64,000 nucleotides of DNA, from NCBI RefSeq assembly GCF_008369165.1, contig NZ_VOBA01000003.1, positions 89,146 through 153,145 of the forward strand. Reading direction: 5' to 3'. Positions 44,863-54,694 of this stretch are shown piece after piece. The translations under genes and the position numbers were made by a program. Position 1 is the stretch's first letter. Each line of letters begins with the position of its first letter. Source of the stretch: Dietzia sp. ANT_WB102 (lineage in GTDB: Bacteria; Actinomycetota; Actinomycetes; Mycobacteriales; Mycobacteriaceae). The notes beneath the pieces were generated by a model, which was not told the DNA's origin, ran no database searches, and saw nothing but the letters and a program-made list of their open reading frames with translations.

Positions 44863-45873
44863 GTGACACCTCGCGAGATCGTCGTCGACATCACCCCTCC
44901 GGACGAGCCCGTGCTGTCTGCCTCGCTCACCCCCTCCTTCGATTACACCCGCTCGACCGGGCCGATCCTGGGCGCGTTCTTCACCGGCCTGCGGGACGGC
45001 CGCCTCGTCGGGGTGCGCGACTCCCGCGGCGCGGTCCACGTGCCGCCGGTGGAATTCGATCCGCACACGCGCGAAGCACTGACCGAATTCGTGGACATCG
45101 GTTCCGGCACCGGAATCAGAGGCGTCGTCGTCACGTGGACCTGGGTCCCCACCCCCACCGCCGTCAATCCGCTCTCGACCCCCTTCGCGTGGGCACTCGT
45201 CCGCTTCGACGGCGCCGACACCGCCATCCTCCTGCCTCTGGTCGCCGACGGACCCGAGTCGGTGAGCACCGGGATGCGCGTGCGCCTCCAGTGGGCGGCC
45301 GAGCGGGTCGGCTCCATCCACGACATCGCCTGCGTCGTCGCCGAGAACACCGACGACGACGAGGTGGCCGTCACCCCGCGGGCCGGGGATGAGCCCGTCA
45401 CCAGCATCGTGACCCCGATCAGCCTGGCGGTCACCCACACCGCCGGCCCCGCGGAGAGCGAATTCCTCCGCGCCATCGTGCAGGGGCGCATCCTCGGCCG
45501 CCGCCGCACCAATGGTCCCGAGGTGTACGTGCCGCCGCGCGACTACTGCCCCTCCGACGGCGTCGCCATGGGCGACTACGTCGAGGTGGCCGACCACGGC
45601 ACTGTCACCACATTCGCGATCGTCAACGTGCCATTCGCCGGCCAGCAGGTCACGCCCCCGTACGTGACCGCGTACATCCTGCTCGACGGCACTGACGTCC
45701 CCATCCAGCATCTGGTGTTGGGCTGCGACGCCTCCGAGGTCCGCATGGGCATGCGGGTGCGTGCCGTCTGGGCGCCCGAAGCTGAGCGTCCCGCCTCGAT
45801 GAAGGCGATCACCCACTTCACCCCCAGCGGCGAACCAGACGCCGATCCCGACTCCTACGCCAAGCACCTGTAG
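44863..45873 (+). CDS. Tandem DUF35 OB-fold protein (Rv3521-like)
   Basis: 336 aa from the GTG at 44863; the in-frame GTG at 44839 lies across the operator and is rejected. Two DUF35-type units are visible: FFTGLRDGRLVGVRDSRGAVHVPP around 40-60 and IVQGRILGRRRTNGPEVYVPPRDYCP around 205-230, each followed by an OB-fold. In ordinary DUF35 proteins the GR..G...C..CG..Y.PP segment carries a zinc ribbon; here nearly all those cysteines are lost. DUF35 partners activate Ltp thiolase-like aldolases. The operon with ltp4 and ltp3 supports this role. Confidence 0.82.
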   Translation: MTPREIVVDITPPDEPVLSASLTPSFDYTRSTGPILGAFFTGLRDGRLVGVRDSRGAVHVPPVEFDPHTREALTEFVDIGSGTGIRGVVVTWTWVPTPTAVNPLSTPFAWALVRFDGADTAILLPLVADGPESVSTGMRVRLQWAAERVGSIHDIACVVAENTDDDEVAVTPRAGDEPVTSIVTPISLAVTHTAGPAESEFLRAIVQGRILGRRRTNGPEVYVPPRDYCPSDGVAMGDYVEVADHGTVTTFAIVNVPFAGQQVTPPYVTAYILLDGTDVPIQHLVLGCDASEVRMGMRVRAVWAPEAERPASMKAITHFTPSGEPDADPDSYAKHL

Positions 45874-45882
45874 AGGACCCCA

Positions 45883-46944
45883 GTGACCACCACCGCCCCC
45901 AGGGACGTGGCCGTCGTCGGTTTCGCCCACGCCCGCCATACCGCGTCCACGTTCGGCACCACCAACGGCGTCGAGATGCTCGCGCCCGTGTTCGCCGAGT
46001 GCTATCGGCAGACCGGGCTCGGACGCACGGACATCGACTTCTGGTGCTCCGGGTCCTCGGACTATCTCGCCGGACGCGCCTTCTCCTTCATCTCCGCGAT
46101 CGATTCGATAGGTGCCGTGCCGCCCATCTCGGAGTCGCACGTGGAGATGGACGCCGCCTGGGCGCTCTTCGAGGCCTATCTCAAGATCGCCTCCGGGCAG
46201 GCCGAGACCGCACTCGTCTACGGATTCGGCAAAGCGTCCGCCAGCGCCGACCTCGACACCTCGCTCGCGCTCCAACTGGACCCCTACACGGTGGCGCCCC
46301 TGTGGCCGGGACGCCACCACATCGCGGCCCTCCAGGCCCGCGCCGGCATCGACGCCGGCCGCTGGTCCGAGGCCGAGATGGCCGCCGTCGCCGCTCGCGC
46401 AACCGGCCGCGACGAAAAAACCCTGCTCGCCGACCCCTACGTGGCCGACCCGTTGCGCCGCCACGACTGCCCACCCGTGACCGACGGGGCCGCCGCCGTG
46501 ATCCTCGCCTCCGCCGACCGGGCGGGCGAACTCACCGACACCCCCGCCTACATTGCAGGGATCGAGCACATAATCGACTCCGCCGAGTTCGGGGCCCGCG
46601 ATCTCACCGACTCCCCCTCCACCCGGGCCGCCGCCGTCCGCGCCACGGGATCAACAACCGACCGGCCAGACTTCGGCGGCGTCGGGATCGCCGAGTTACA
46701 CACCCCATACACCCATCAGGAACTGCTGCTGCGACACGCGTTGGGAATCGGCGGAAGCGTGGCCGTCACCCCGTCCGGCGGCTCCCTGCGTGCCGACCCC
46801 CAGTTCTCCGCAGGGCTCGAGCGGATCGGCTACGCGGCGGATGCCGTGATGTCGGGACGCACCGAACGCGCACTGGCCCACGCCACCAGCGGTCACCTAC
46901 TCCAGCAGAACCTCGTCTGCCTCCTGGAAGGACGAACCGCATGA
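45883..46944 (+). CDS. ltp4: Thiolase-like lipid-transfer protein Ltp4
   Basis: 353 aa, GTG start with GAGGA upstream. Degenerate thiolase fold of the SCP-x/Ltp type: RDVAVVGFAHARH at the start, HVEMDAAWALFEAYLKIASGQAETALVYGFGK, CPPVTDGAAAVILASAD, and GGSVAVTPSGGSLRADP at the end. No nucleophilic Cys is seen at the usual position, consistent with aldolase rather than thiolase chemistry. In Rhodococcus rhodochrous ltp3 and ltp4 are needed to degrade C24-branched sterol side chains. ATGA overlap with ltp3. Confidence 0.88.
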   Translation: MTTTAPRDVAVVGFAHARHTASTFGTTNGVEMLAPVFAECYRQTGLGRTDIDFWCSGSSDYLAGRAFSFISAIDSIGAVPPISESHVEMDAAWALFEAYLKIASGQAETALVYGFGKASASADLDTSLALQLDPYTVAPLWPGRHHIAALQARAGIDAGRWSEAEMAAVAARATGRDEKTLLADPYVADPLRRHDCPPVTDGAAAVILASADRAGELTDTPAYIAGIEHIIDSAEFGARDLTDSPSTRAAAVRATGSTTDRPDFGGVGIAELHTPYTHQELLLRHALGIGGSVAVTPSGGSLRADPQFSAGLERIGYAADAVMSGRTERALAHATSGHLLQQNLVCLLEGRTA

Positions 46945-48143
46945 GCGCCCGAACCACTCGCCCGACCCACTCCTCCGGTCTGCCCGCCGCCGTTCTCGGC
47001 ACCGGCCAGACGCACCATGTCTCGCGCCGGTCCGACGTCTCCATGGCGGGACTGTGCCGTGAAGCCATCGACGCCGCCATGGTCGATGCCGGCGTCGGCT
47101 GGGACGACATCGACGCCGTTGTGGTGGGCAAGGCCCCCGACATGTTCGAGGGCGTCATGATGCCGGAGTTGATGATGGCGGACGCACTCGGCGCGGTCGG
47201 AAAACCGCTCCTGCGGGTGCACACCGCCGGCTCGGTGGGCGGCTCCACAGCAATCGTCGCCGCCAGCCACATCCAGTCGGGCCGCTACCGGCGGGTCCTC
47301 GCGGTGGCATGGGAGAAACAGTCCGAATCCAACGCCATGTGGGCGCTCAGCCTCCCGGTCCCGTTCACCGCCCCCGTCGGCGCCGGCGCCGGCGGGTACT
47401 TCGCACCCCACGTGCGTTCCTACATCCGGACCTCGGGCGCCCCCGAGCACATCGGGGCCATGGTGGCCGTCAAGGACCGACTCAACGGGTCGATCAACCC
47501 GCACGCGCACCTCAAGCAGCCCGACATCACCGTCGACAAGGTCCTCGCCGGGCAAATGTTGTGGGACCCGATCCGCTTCGACGAAACCTGCCCCTCCTCG
47601 GACGGCGCCTGCGCGATCGTCATAGGCGACGAAGCAGCGGCCGAGGTCGTCGAGGACGCGGGCCGCTCGGTGGCGTGGATCCACGGCACGGCGCTACGCA
47701 CCGAGCCGGGCACGTTCTCCGGCCGCAACCACCGCAGCCCGCAGGCCGGCCGCGACGCCGCCGCCGACGTGTGGGCCCAAGCGGGCATCACCGACCCCGC
47801 CGCGGAGATCGACGTCGCCGAGATCTACGTGCCGTTCTCTTGGTTCGAGCCGATGTGGCTGGAAAATCTGGGCTTCTGCGGTGAGGGCGAGGGGTGGCGC
47901 ATGGTCGAGTCCGGCGCCACCGCGCGCGACGGCGCTCTGCCCGTCAACCCGTCCGGTGGCGTGCTGTGCTCGAATCCGATCGGCGCCTCCGGAATGCTCC
48001 GCTTCGCCGAAGCCGCCCGACAGGTGATGAACCGCGCCGAGGAACACCAGATCCCCGGAGCTCGAAAAGCCCTGGGCCACGCCTACGGTGGCGGATCGCA
48101 ATACTTTTCCATGTGGGTCGTCGGAAAGGACCGCAGTCAATGA
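46941..48143 (+). CDS. ltp3: Thiolase-like lipid-transfer protein Ltp3
   Basis: 400 aa, overlapping ltp4 by ATGA. Thiolase-type landmarks: AAVLGTGQTHHVSRRSDVSM, VHTAGSVGGSTAIVAASHIQSG, RVLAVAWEKQSES, CPSSDGACAIVIGDE and NPSGGVLCSNPIGASGMLRFAEAA, the last with the GHP-like region changed to NPIGASG. It probably pairs with Ltp4 and the DUF35 protein in a retro-aldol cleavage of the side chain. The TGA overlaps the start of the next gene. Confidence 0.9.
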   Translation: MSARTTRPTHSSGLPAAVLGTGQTHHVSRRSDVSMAGLCREAIDAAMVDAGVGWDDIDAVVVGKAPDMFEGVMMPELMMADALGAVGKPLLRVHTAGSVGGSTAIVAASHIQSGRYRRVLAVAWEKQSESNAMWALSLPVPFTAPVGAGAGGYFAPHVRSYIRTSGAPEHIGAMVAVKDRLNGSINPHAHLKQPDITVDKVLAGQMLWDPIRFDETCPSSDGACAIVIGDEAAAEVVEDAGRSVAWIHGTALRTEPGTFSGRNHRSPQAGRDAAADVWAQAGITDPAAEIDVAEIYVPFSWFEPMWLENLGFCGEGEGWRMVESGATARDGALPVNPSGGVLCSNPIGASGMLRFAEAARQVMNRAEEHQIPGARKALGHAYGGGSQYFSMWVVGKDRSQ

Positions 48144-48616
48144 CTAACCCCTACCAGGACGCCGAAGGCAACTACCGGCCGCTCGAGATGAGCGAGGCCG
48201 CCACCGCGCACCCCGCGTATGCCGCTGCGCGTGCGTCATGGGTCGCCGTCAACGCCAAGGACCGCGAGACCTGGCTCGGACTGTGGTCGCCAGAGGGACG
48301 GATCGAGGACCCGGTCGGCCAATCGTTCCTCGACCCCGCAGGCGAGGGACACTCCGGCCCCGAGGGGCTGGCCGAGTTCTGGGCCAAGGCCGTCTCCACC
48401 CCCGACCACATCGAGTTCCGATTCGACCGCGCCACCGCAGGCGGCGACGAACTCCTGTGCATAGGCACCATCCGCACCCACATGGGTGACCAGATCATGG
48501 ACGCCGCCGGTGGCGTCATCTACAAGGTCGACAGCCAGGGCCGCATGCTCTCGCTGCGCGCCTTCTGGGAGCCGGACACGGCCATGACGACCCTTCGACC
48601 GAACAGTGAGGCCTGA
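48140..48616 (+). CDS. NTF2-like (ketosteroid isomerase-type) protein
   Basis: 158 aa from an ATG that overlaps the ltp3 stop by 4 nt. NTF2-like cone fold: ASWVAVNAKDRETWLGLWSPEGRIEDPVG then GPEGLAEFWAKAV and GGVIYKVDSQGRMLSLRAFWEP. Proteins of this fold include ketosteroid isomerase and limonene-epoxide hydrolase. Coupling to ltp3 implies a steroid-CoA substrate, possibly an isomerase or hydratase step. Specific activity not determinable. Confidence 0.8.
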   Translation: MTNPYQDAEGNYRPLEMSEAATAHPAYAAARASWVAVNAKDRETWLGLWSPEGRIEDPVGQSFLDPAGEGHSGPEGLAEFWAKAVSTPDHIEFRFDRATAGGDELLCIGTIRTHMGDQIMDAAGGVIYKVDSQGRMLSLRAFWEPDTAMTTLRPNSEA

Positions 48617-48618
48617 CC

Positions 48619-49521
48619 ATGAGCCGTGTGGCAGACGCAGAATTCTCCATCCCCGTCTCCTTCTCCCCCGTCAACCAGTACATCGAGATGGCACAAGGCG
48701 CTGAGGCCGCCGGCTTCGACCGGGTTGTCCTCCCCGATTCGCTGTTCCACCCCCGTCGGCAGGACAAGGACTACCCGTACACCCCCGACGGCTCACGGAT
48801 GTGGGACGAGAACACCGAGTGGGTCGAGCCGCTCATCGCCTGCGCCGCTATGGGTGGGGCCACCTCCACGATCCGGTTCAGCCCACAGGTGCTCAAGGTC
48901 GGTCCGCGCAATCCGCTGCTCCTGACCCGGCAGGTCGCCTCCGTCGCGCTGCTCACCGGAAACCGGCTCGACCTGGGCGTGGGCATCGGGTGGGACCCCA
49001 ACGAGTTCGAGTGGTGCGGCGCACCGTTCAAGGGCCGTGGCAAGCGCACCGATGAGGCGCTGACCATCATGCGTGAGGCGTTGCGCGGCGAGTGGATGGA
49101 GTTCCACGGCGACCACTTCGACTTCGACGAACTCATTTTCACCCCGGCACCCTCCGAGCAGGTGCCGTTCTATGTCGGCGGCCACACTGAGATCGCGCTC
49201 AAGCGCGCGGTCCGGATCGGCCAGGGGTGGACCAGCGCGATGATGAAGTTCGACGAGATCGTGTCCACCGTGACGCGGCTCGGCGAACTGCTGGAGGCCG
49301 ACGGCCGCTCGCTAGCGGACCGCGGCGACGGCAAGCCCTTCGCGATCCAGGTGGTCTGCATGGATCGCTACGGCACCCGCGGCTTCGCCGAACTGGCCGA
49401 GGCGGGCGTCACCGACATCATCGTGATGCCATGGATGATCGAGGGCCACGGCTTCGACGCCCCAGTCGCGCAGAAGCTCGAGTCCATCGCCAAGTTCGGC
49501 GAGAAGTACGGGCTGACCTGA
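48619..49521 (+). CDS. F420-type LLM oxidoreductase, ltp operon
   Basis: 300 aa, ATG two bases after the NTF2-like stop. LLM family of the TIGR03619 type: FSIPVSFSPVNQYIEMAQGAEAAGFDRVVLPD-type opening, RFSPQVLKVGPRNPLLLTRQVAS, LDLGVGIGWDPNEFEWCGAPFKGRGKRTDEAL and VPFYVGGHTEIALKRAVRIGQGWT. Predicted hydride transfer with F420; substrate unknown, probably steroid-CoA by context. Last gene of the KstR-type operon starting at 44863. Confidence 0.85.
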   Translation: MSRVADAEFSIPVSFSPVNQYIEMAQGAEAAGFDRVVLPDSLFHPRRQDKDYPYTPDGSRMWDENTEWVEPLIACAAMGGATSTIRFSPQVLKVGPRNPLLLTRQVASVALLTGNRLDLGVGIGWDPNEFEWCGAPFKGRGKRTDEALTIMREALRGEWMEFHGDHFDFDELIFTPAPSEQVPFYVGGHTEIALKRAVRIGQGWTSAMMKFDEIVSTVTRLGELLEADGRSLADRGDGKPFAIQVVCMDRYGTRGFAELAEAGVTDIIVMPWMIEGHGFDAPVAQKLESIAKFGEKYGLT

Positions 49522-49542
49522 CACCCGAGTCCGGACCGCAGG

Positions 49543-49585
49543 CGCTGCTGCCCCACCCGCGCACCTCGCGGGTGGGGCAGCAGCG
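49543..49585. terminator. Bidirectional terminator
   Basis: Perfect 19-bp inverted repeat CGCTGCTGCCCCACCCGCG with a 5-nt loop CACCT, between the convergent F420 and hydrolase genes. Confidence 0.9.
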
Positions 49586-49596
49586 ACTGACCCGTC

Positions 49597-50610
49597 TCAG
49601 ACCGGCAGGTGAGCAGTGATGTCCGCGAGGCAGGCGAGCATCTCTCGATGCGTGTCCTCGGTGGCCTCGAGATGCATGAGATGGCCGGCCCGGGGAACGG
49701 AGCGGACCATACGCACCTCGTCGTGGTAGCGATTCAGCTTCGATAGCGGGTCGCGCCCGTGGAAGCCCTCGAGATCCGGGTCGTGCTCCGAGTAGAGGAG
49801 GTAGAACGGGACCGGGTTGGTCTGCCGCTCGAACGTCTTGCGCTCACGCCAGCTCACGTCCATCGCCCGATACCACTGCAACGGGCCGGCGAACCCGGTG
49901 CGGGTGTACTCCTCCTCGTAGACGTCCATCTCCTCGACGGAGAGCCACGGCCACGGCAGGGGCGGCGCCTCCGGCAGCGCATCGAGATAGGACGATCCCG
50001 GTGGGTGCTGCCAGACGTCGAGATAGTGGTAGTCCGCGGACAACGCCCAGAACACGCGGGTGAGGAATTCCCGTTCGCGGCCCGCCAGGTCCGCCTCCGC
50101 CACGCCTGGCTGCACGAAGTAGTGCAGGTGGAGGAAGTGCTTTTTCGCCATCATCGCGGCGCCCTCGAGCGGCGCGATCTCGCCGAGCGCCCCCATGAAC
50201 GGGTTCTGCATACCGATGACCGCCCGCACGCGACCCGGTTCGAGGTGGCAGGTGTCGTAGGCGACGCCCGCGCCGTAGTCGAAGCCCACGAGCACGACGC
50301 GGTCTGCTCCGGCGTCGTCGCAGATCGCGATCACATCCGCGACGGCCTCGCTGGGCGCGTACGCGGCGACGTCGCCGGGGGCATCGGAGCGCCCCATCCC
50401 GCGGAGGTCCGGGGCGATCACACGCCAGCCCGCCTCCGCGAGCACAGGGATCATGCGATGCCACGCGTACCGAAAGTGGGGGAACCCATGGAGGAGAACC
50501 ACGGTGCCCACCGGGTCCGAGACCGCGTCGGCCGCCAGGGGTTCTTGGAGAACGTAGTGCAATCGCACGCCGTCGCGGGTGATCTCGCGGTGTTGCAGCA
50601 TGGGCGCCAT
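49597..50610 (-). CDS. Alpha/beta hydrolase, epoxide-hydrolase type
   Basis: 337 aa. HGFPHFRYAWH gives the oxyanion HGxP motif, LVGFDYGAG holds an Asp nucleophile in the G-x-D-x-G elbow typical of epoxide hydrolases, and GHLMHLEATED supplies the C-terminal His. A cap domain between about 135 and 250 carries Tyr residues (e.g. YHYLDVW, WYRAMDV) that could open epoxides. No KstR-type site is near its start. In M. tuberculosis the place next to cyp125 is held by ltp2-chsH1-chsH2-fadE29-fadE28 instead. Substrate unknown. Confidence 0.85.
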   Translation of the reverse strand: MAPMLQHREITRDGVRLHYVLQEPLAADAVSDPVGTVVLLHGFPHFRYAWHRMIPVLAEAGWRVIAPDLRGMGRSDAPGDVAAYAPSEAVADVIAICDDAGADRVVLVGFDYGAGVAYDTCHLEPGRVRAVIGMQNPFMGALGEIAPLEGAAMMAKKHFLHLHYFVQPGVAEADLAGREREFLTRVFWALSADYHYLDVWQHPPGSSYLDALPEAPPLPWPWLSVEEMDVYEEEYTRTGFAGPLQWYRAMDVSWRERKTFERQTNPVPFYLLYSEHDPDLEGFHGRDPLSKLNRYHDEVRMVRSVPRAGHLMHLEATEDTHREMLACLADITAHLPV

Positions 50611-50703
50611 TTTGCCAGTTCAGCGGTCGATTGTGAGCCCGAATCGTCCGATTCCTCGAGCCGGGTCATCGGCCCCGTAGGGCGCTCGGGGTCCGACATG
50701 GCC

Positions 50704-50748
50704 GCGAGGCCCCGGCAGCCGCCACTCAGGCGGCCACCGGGGCCTCGC
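50704..50748 (-). terminator. Terminator after cyp125
   Basis: GCGAGGCCCCGG/CCGGGGCCTCGC, with an inner GCCGCC/GGCGGC stem. Lies about 55 nt after the cyp125 stop. Confidence 0.75.
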
Positions 50749-50802
50749 GCGCTGGATCAGCCGAGCGCCGCTCGGACACTACTCAGCGAAATGCTCGTCA
50801 GT

Positions 50803-53390
<2,588 letters not shown>

Positions 53391-53391
53391 C

Positions 53392-53976
53392 ATGAGCAAC
53401 GTCATCGACATGGCCGCGACCCGGCGGCGAGAGGTTTTCGCTGCGGTGTCCTCGGCCGACGGGCCCGAGGATGCGGTCCGAGCCATCTCGAGCCTGCTTT
53501 CGGTCTCCACCGACGAGGCTCGCGAGGTGCTGCGCACTCCGCTCGAGGCATTCGCCGGATCGGCCTCCGGCGGGCCCGCCGGAGGCGCCGGACAGGGTTT
53601 CACTCTCCGTCCCTTCGCGGAATCAGACGACCACAAGGCCCTGTTCCACGCACGCTCGTCGGACGAGACGTCCGCGACGGGCGGGACGTGGGACCGGGAG
53701 AAGACCGAGCAGGAACTGAGAGACGGGCTGGGCCGGGTCGAGGCCGAGTCGGCGATGTGGTTCGTCGCGGTCGACGCCTCTCGGGACGCACTGGTCGGGC
53801 TGGTCTTCGGCGAGCAGATCGACGACGGCGACGTCGACGTGGCCATCTGGATCCATCCCGAGGAGCGCAAGAAGGGCTACGGGCTCGCCTCGCTCAAGGA
53901 GAGCCGTCGCGAGCTCGCCGCGTTCTTCCCCGGTAAGCACGTGATCGTCCGCGCGCCCCTGACAGGCGGCCGGTGA
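53392..53976 (+). CDS. GNAT-like acetyltransferase with GyrA-like N-terminal segment
   Basis: 194 aa; ATG one base after fadA5. The C-terminal part (about 72-190) looks like a GNAT domain: FTLRPFAESDDHKALF, WFVAVDASRDALVGLVFGE, and VDVAIWIHPEERKKGYGLASLK with the acetyl-CoA loop. The N-terminal 55 residues (RRREVFAAVSSADGPEDA then ISSLLSVSTDEAREVLRTPL) resemble the helical stretch of GyrA that reads LLSV..IQA.AILDMQL. No known counterpart in the corresponding mycobacterial locus. Substrate unknown; transcription with fadA5 is likely. Confidence 0.7.
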   Translation: MSNVIDMAATRRREVFAAVSSADGPEDAVRAISSLLSVSTDEAREVLRTPLEAFAGSASGGPAGGAGQGFTLRPFAESDDHKALFHARSSDETSATGGTWDREKTEQELRDGLGRVEAESAMWFVAVDASRDALVGLVFGEQIDDGDVDVAIWIHPEERKKGYGLASLKESRRELAAFFPGKHVIVRAPLTGGR

Positions 53977-54476
53977 GCCCAGTCGATCCTGCGCCCGAGA
54001 CCGGCGTCGACGACCCACGGCGAGGCGCGCCGTGGGTCGTCGGCGTCATCAAGGTGATGTCACGGCTCAACACGTGGGCGTACCGCGTGTCCGGGGGCCG
54101 CGTCGGCGGGTCCTGGCGGGTGGGCTCGGCGCTGCGGGCCCCTGTTCCGGTGTGCTTGGTGACGACGACCGGCCGCAAGTCGGGCGAGCCGCGGACCGTA
54201 CCGCTGCTCCATCTCCCAGACGGGGACCGTGTCCTGCTCGTGGCCTCCCAGGGCGGCCTTCCCAGGCATCCCCAGTGGTACTACAACGTGCTGGCCGACC
54301 CGAACGTCACCGTCCAGGTGGGGCGCCGTCGCCGCGCGATGACGGCGAGGGAGGCCACCCCGTCCGAGCGGGCCGAACTGTGGCCCAGGCTCGTCGAGCG
54401 TTATGCGGACTTCGCCGACTATCAGGCCAACACGAGCCGGGTCATCCCGGTCATCATCTGCGAACCCCACACGTAG
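53973..54476 (+). CDS. Deazaflavin-dependent nitroreductase (Rv3547/Ddn-like)
   Basis: 167 aa, GTG start overlapping the GNAT stop by 4 nt. F420-dependent reductase fold: VCLVTTTGRKSGEPRTVPLLHLPDGDRVLLVASQGG, HPQWYYNVLADPNVTVQVG and VPVIICEP at the end. Rv3547 (Ddn) activates the drug pretomanid in M. tuberculosis and lies directly after fadA5 there; its natural substrate is thought to be a quinone. Here a GNAT gene is inserted between them. Confidence 0.88.
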   Translation: MSPVDPAPETGVDDPRRGAPWVVGVIKVMSRLNTWAYRVSGGRVGGSWRVGSALRAPVPVCLVTTTGRKSGEPRTVPLLHLPDGDRVLLVASQGGLPRHPQWYYNVLADPNVTVQVGRRRRAMTAREATPSERAELWPRLVERYADFADYQANTSRVIPVIICEPHT

Positions 54477-54490
54477 GGTTTCACGACTTC

Positions 54491-54524
54491 GCGGCCGAGG
54501 ACCTCCCCGGAGGTCCTCGGCCGC
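54491..54524 (+). terminator. Terminator after the fadA5 operon
   Basis: GCGGCCGAGGACCTCC/GGAGGTCCTCGGCCGC, a perfect 16-bp stem with a 2-nt loop, 15 nt after the stop. Confidence 0.85.
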
Positions 54525-54584
54525 AGCCGTCTCGCCCACCGCGAGCCCCATTGGCCACACTGGCAACGCAACCTGTGCAAACCA

Positions 54585-54618
54585 TTGACAGACTTCATCA
54601 CTTAGAGGATTCTAACCT
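54585..54618 (+). promoter_or_regulatory. Possible promoter of the GSL protein gene
   Basis: TTGACA at 54585-54590 with GATTCT (17-nt spacer) or TAACCT (54613-54618) as candidate -10 boxes in an AT-richer stretch. The leader would be about 70-80 nt. Weak prediction. Confidence 0.35.
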
Positions 54619-54694
54619 TCGATGCGTTCGTGTACCTGCATCTATAAATGAACCCCTTCCAACAATGGGGTCCGTTCTCAGGGAAGGTAGCTTT

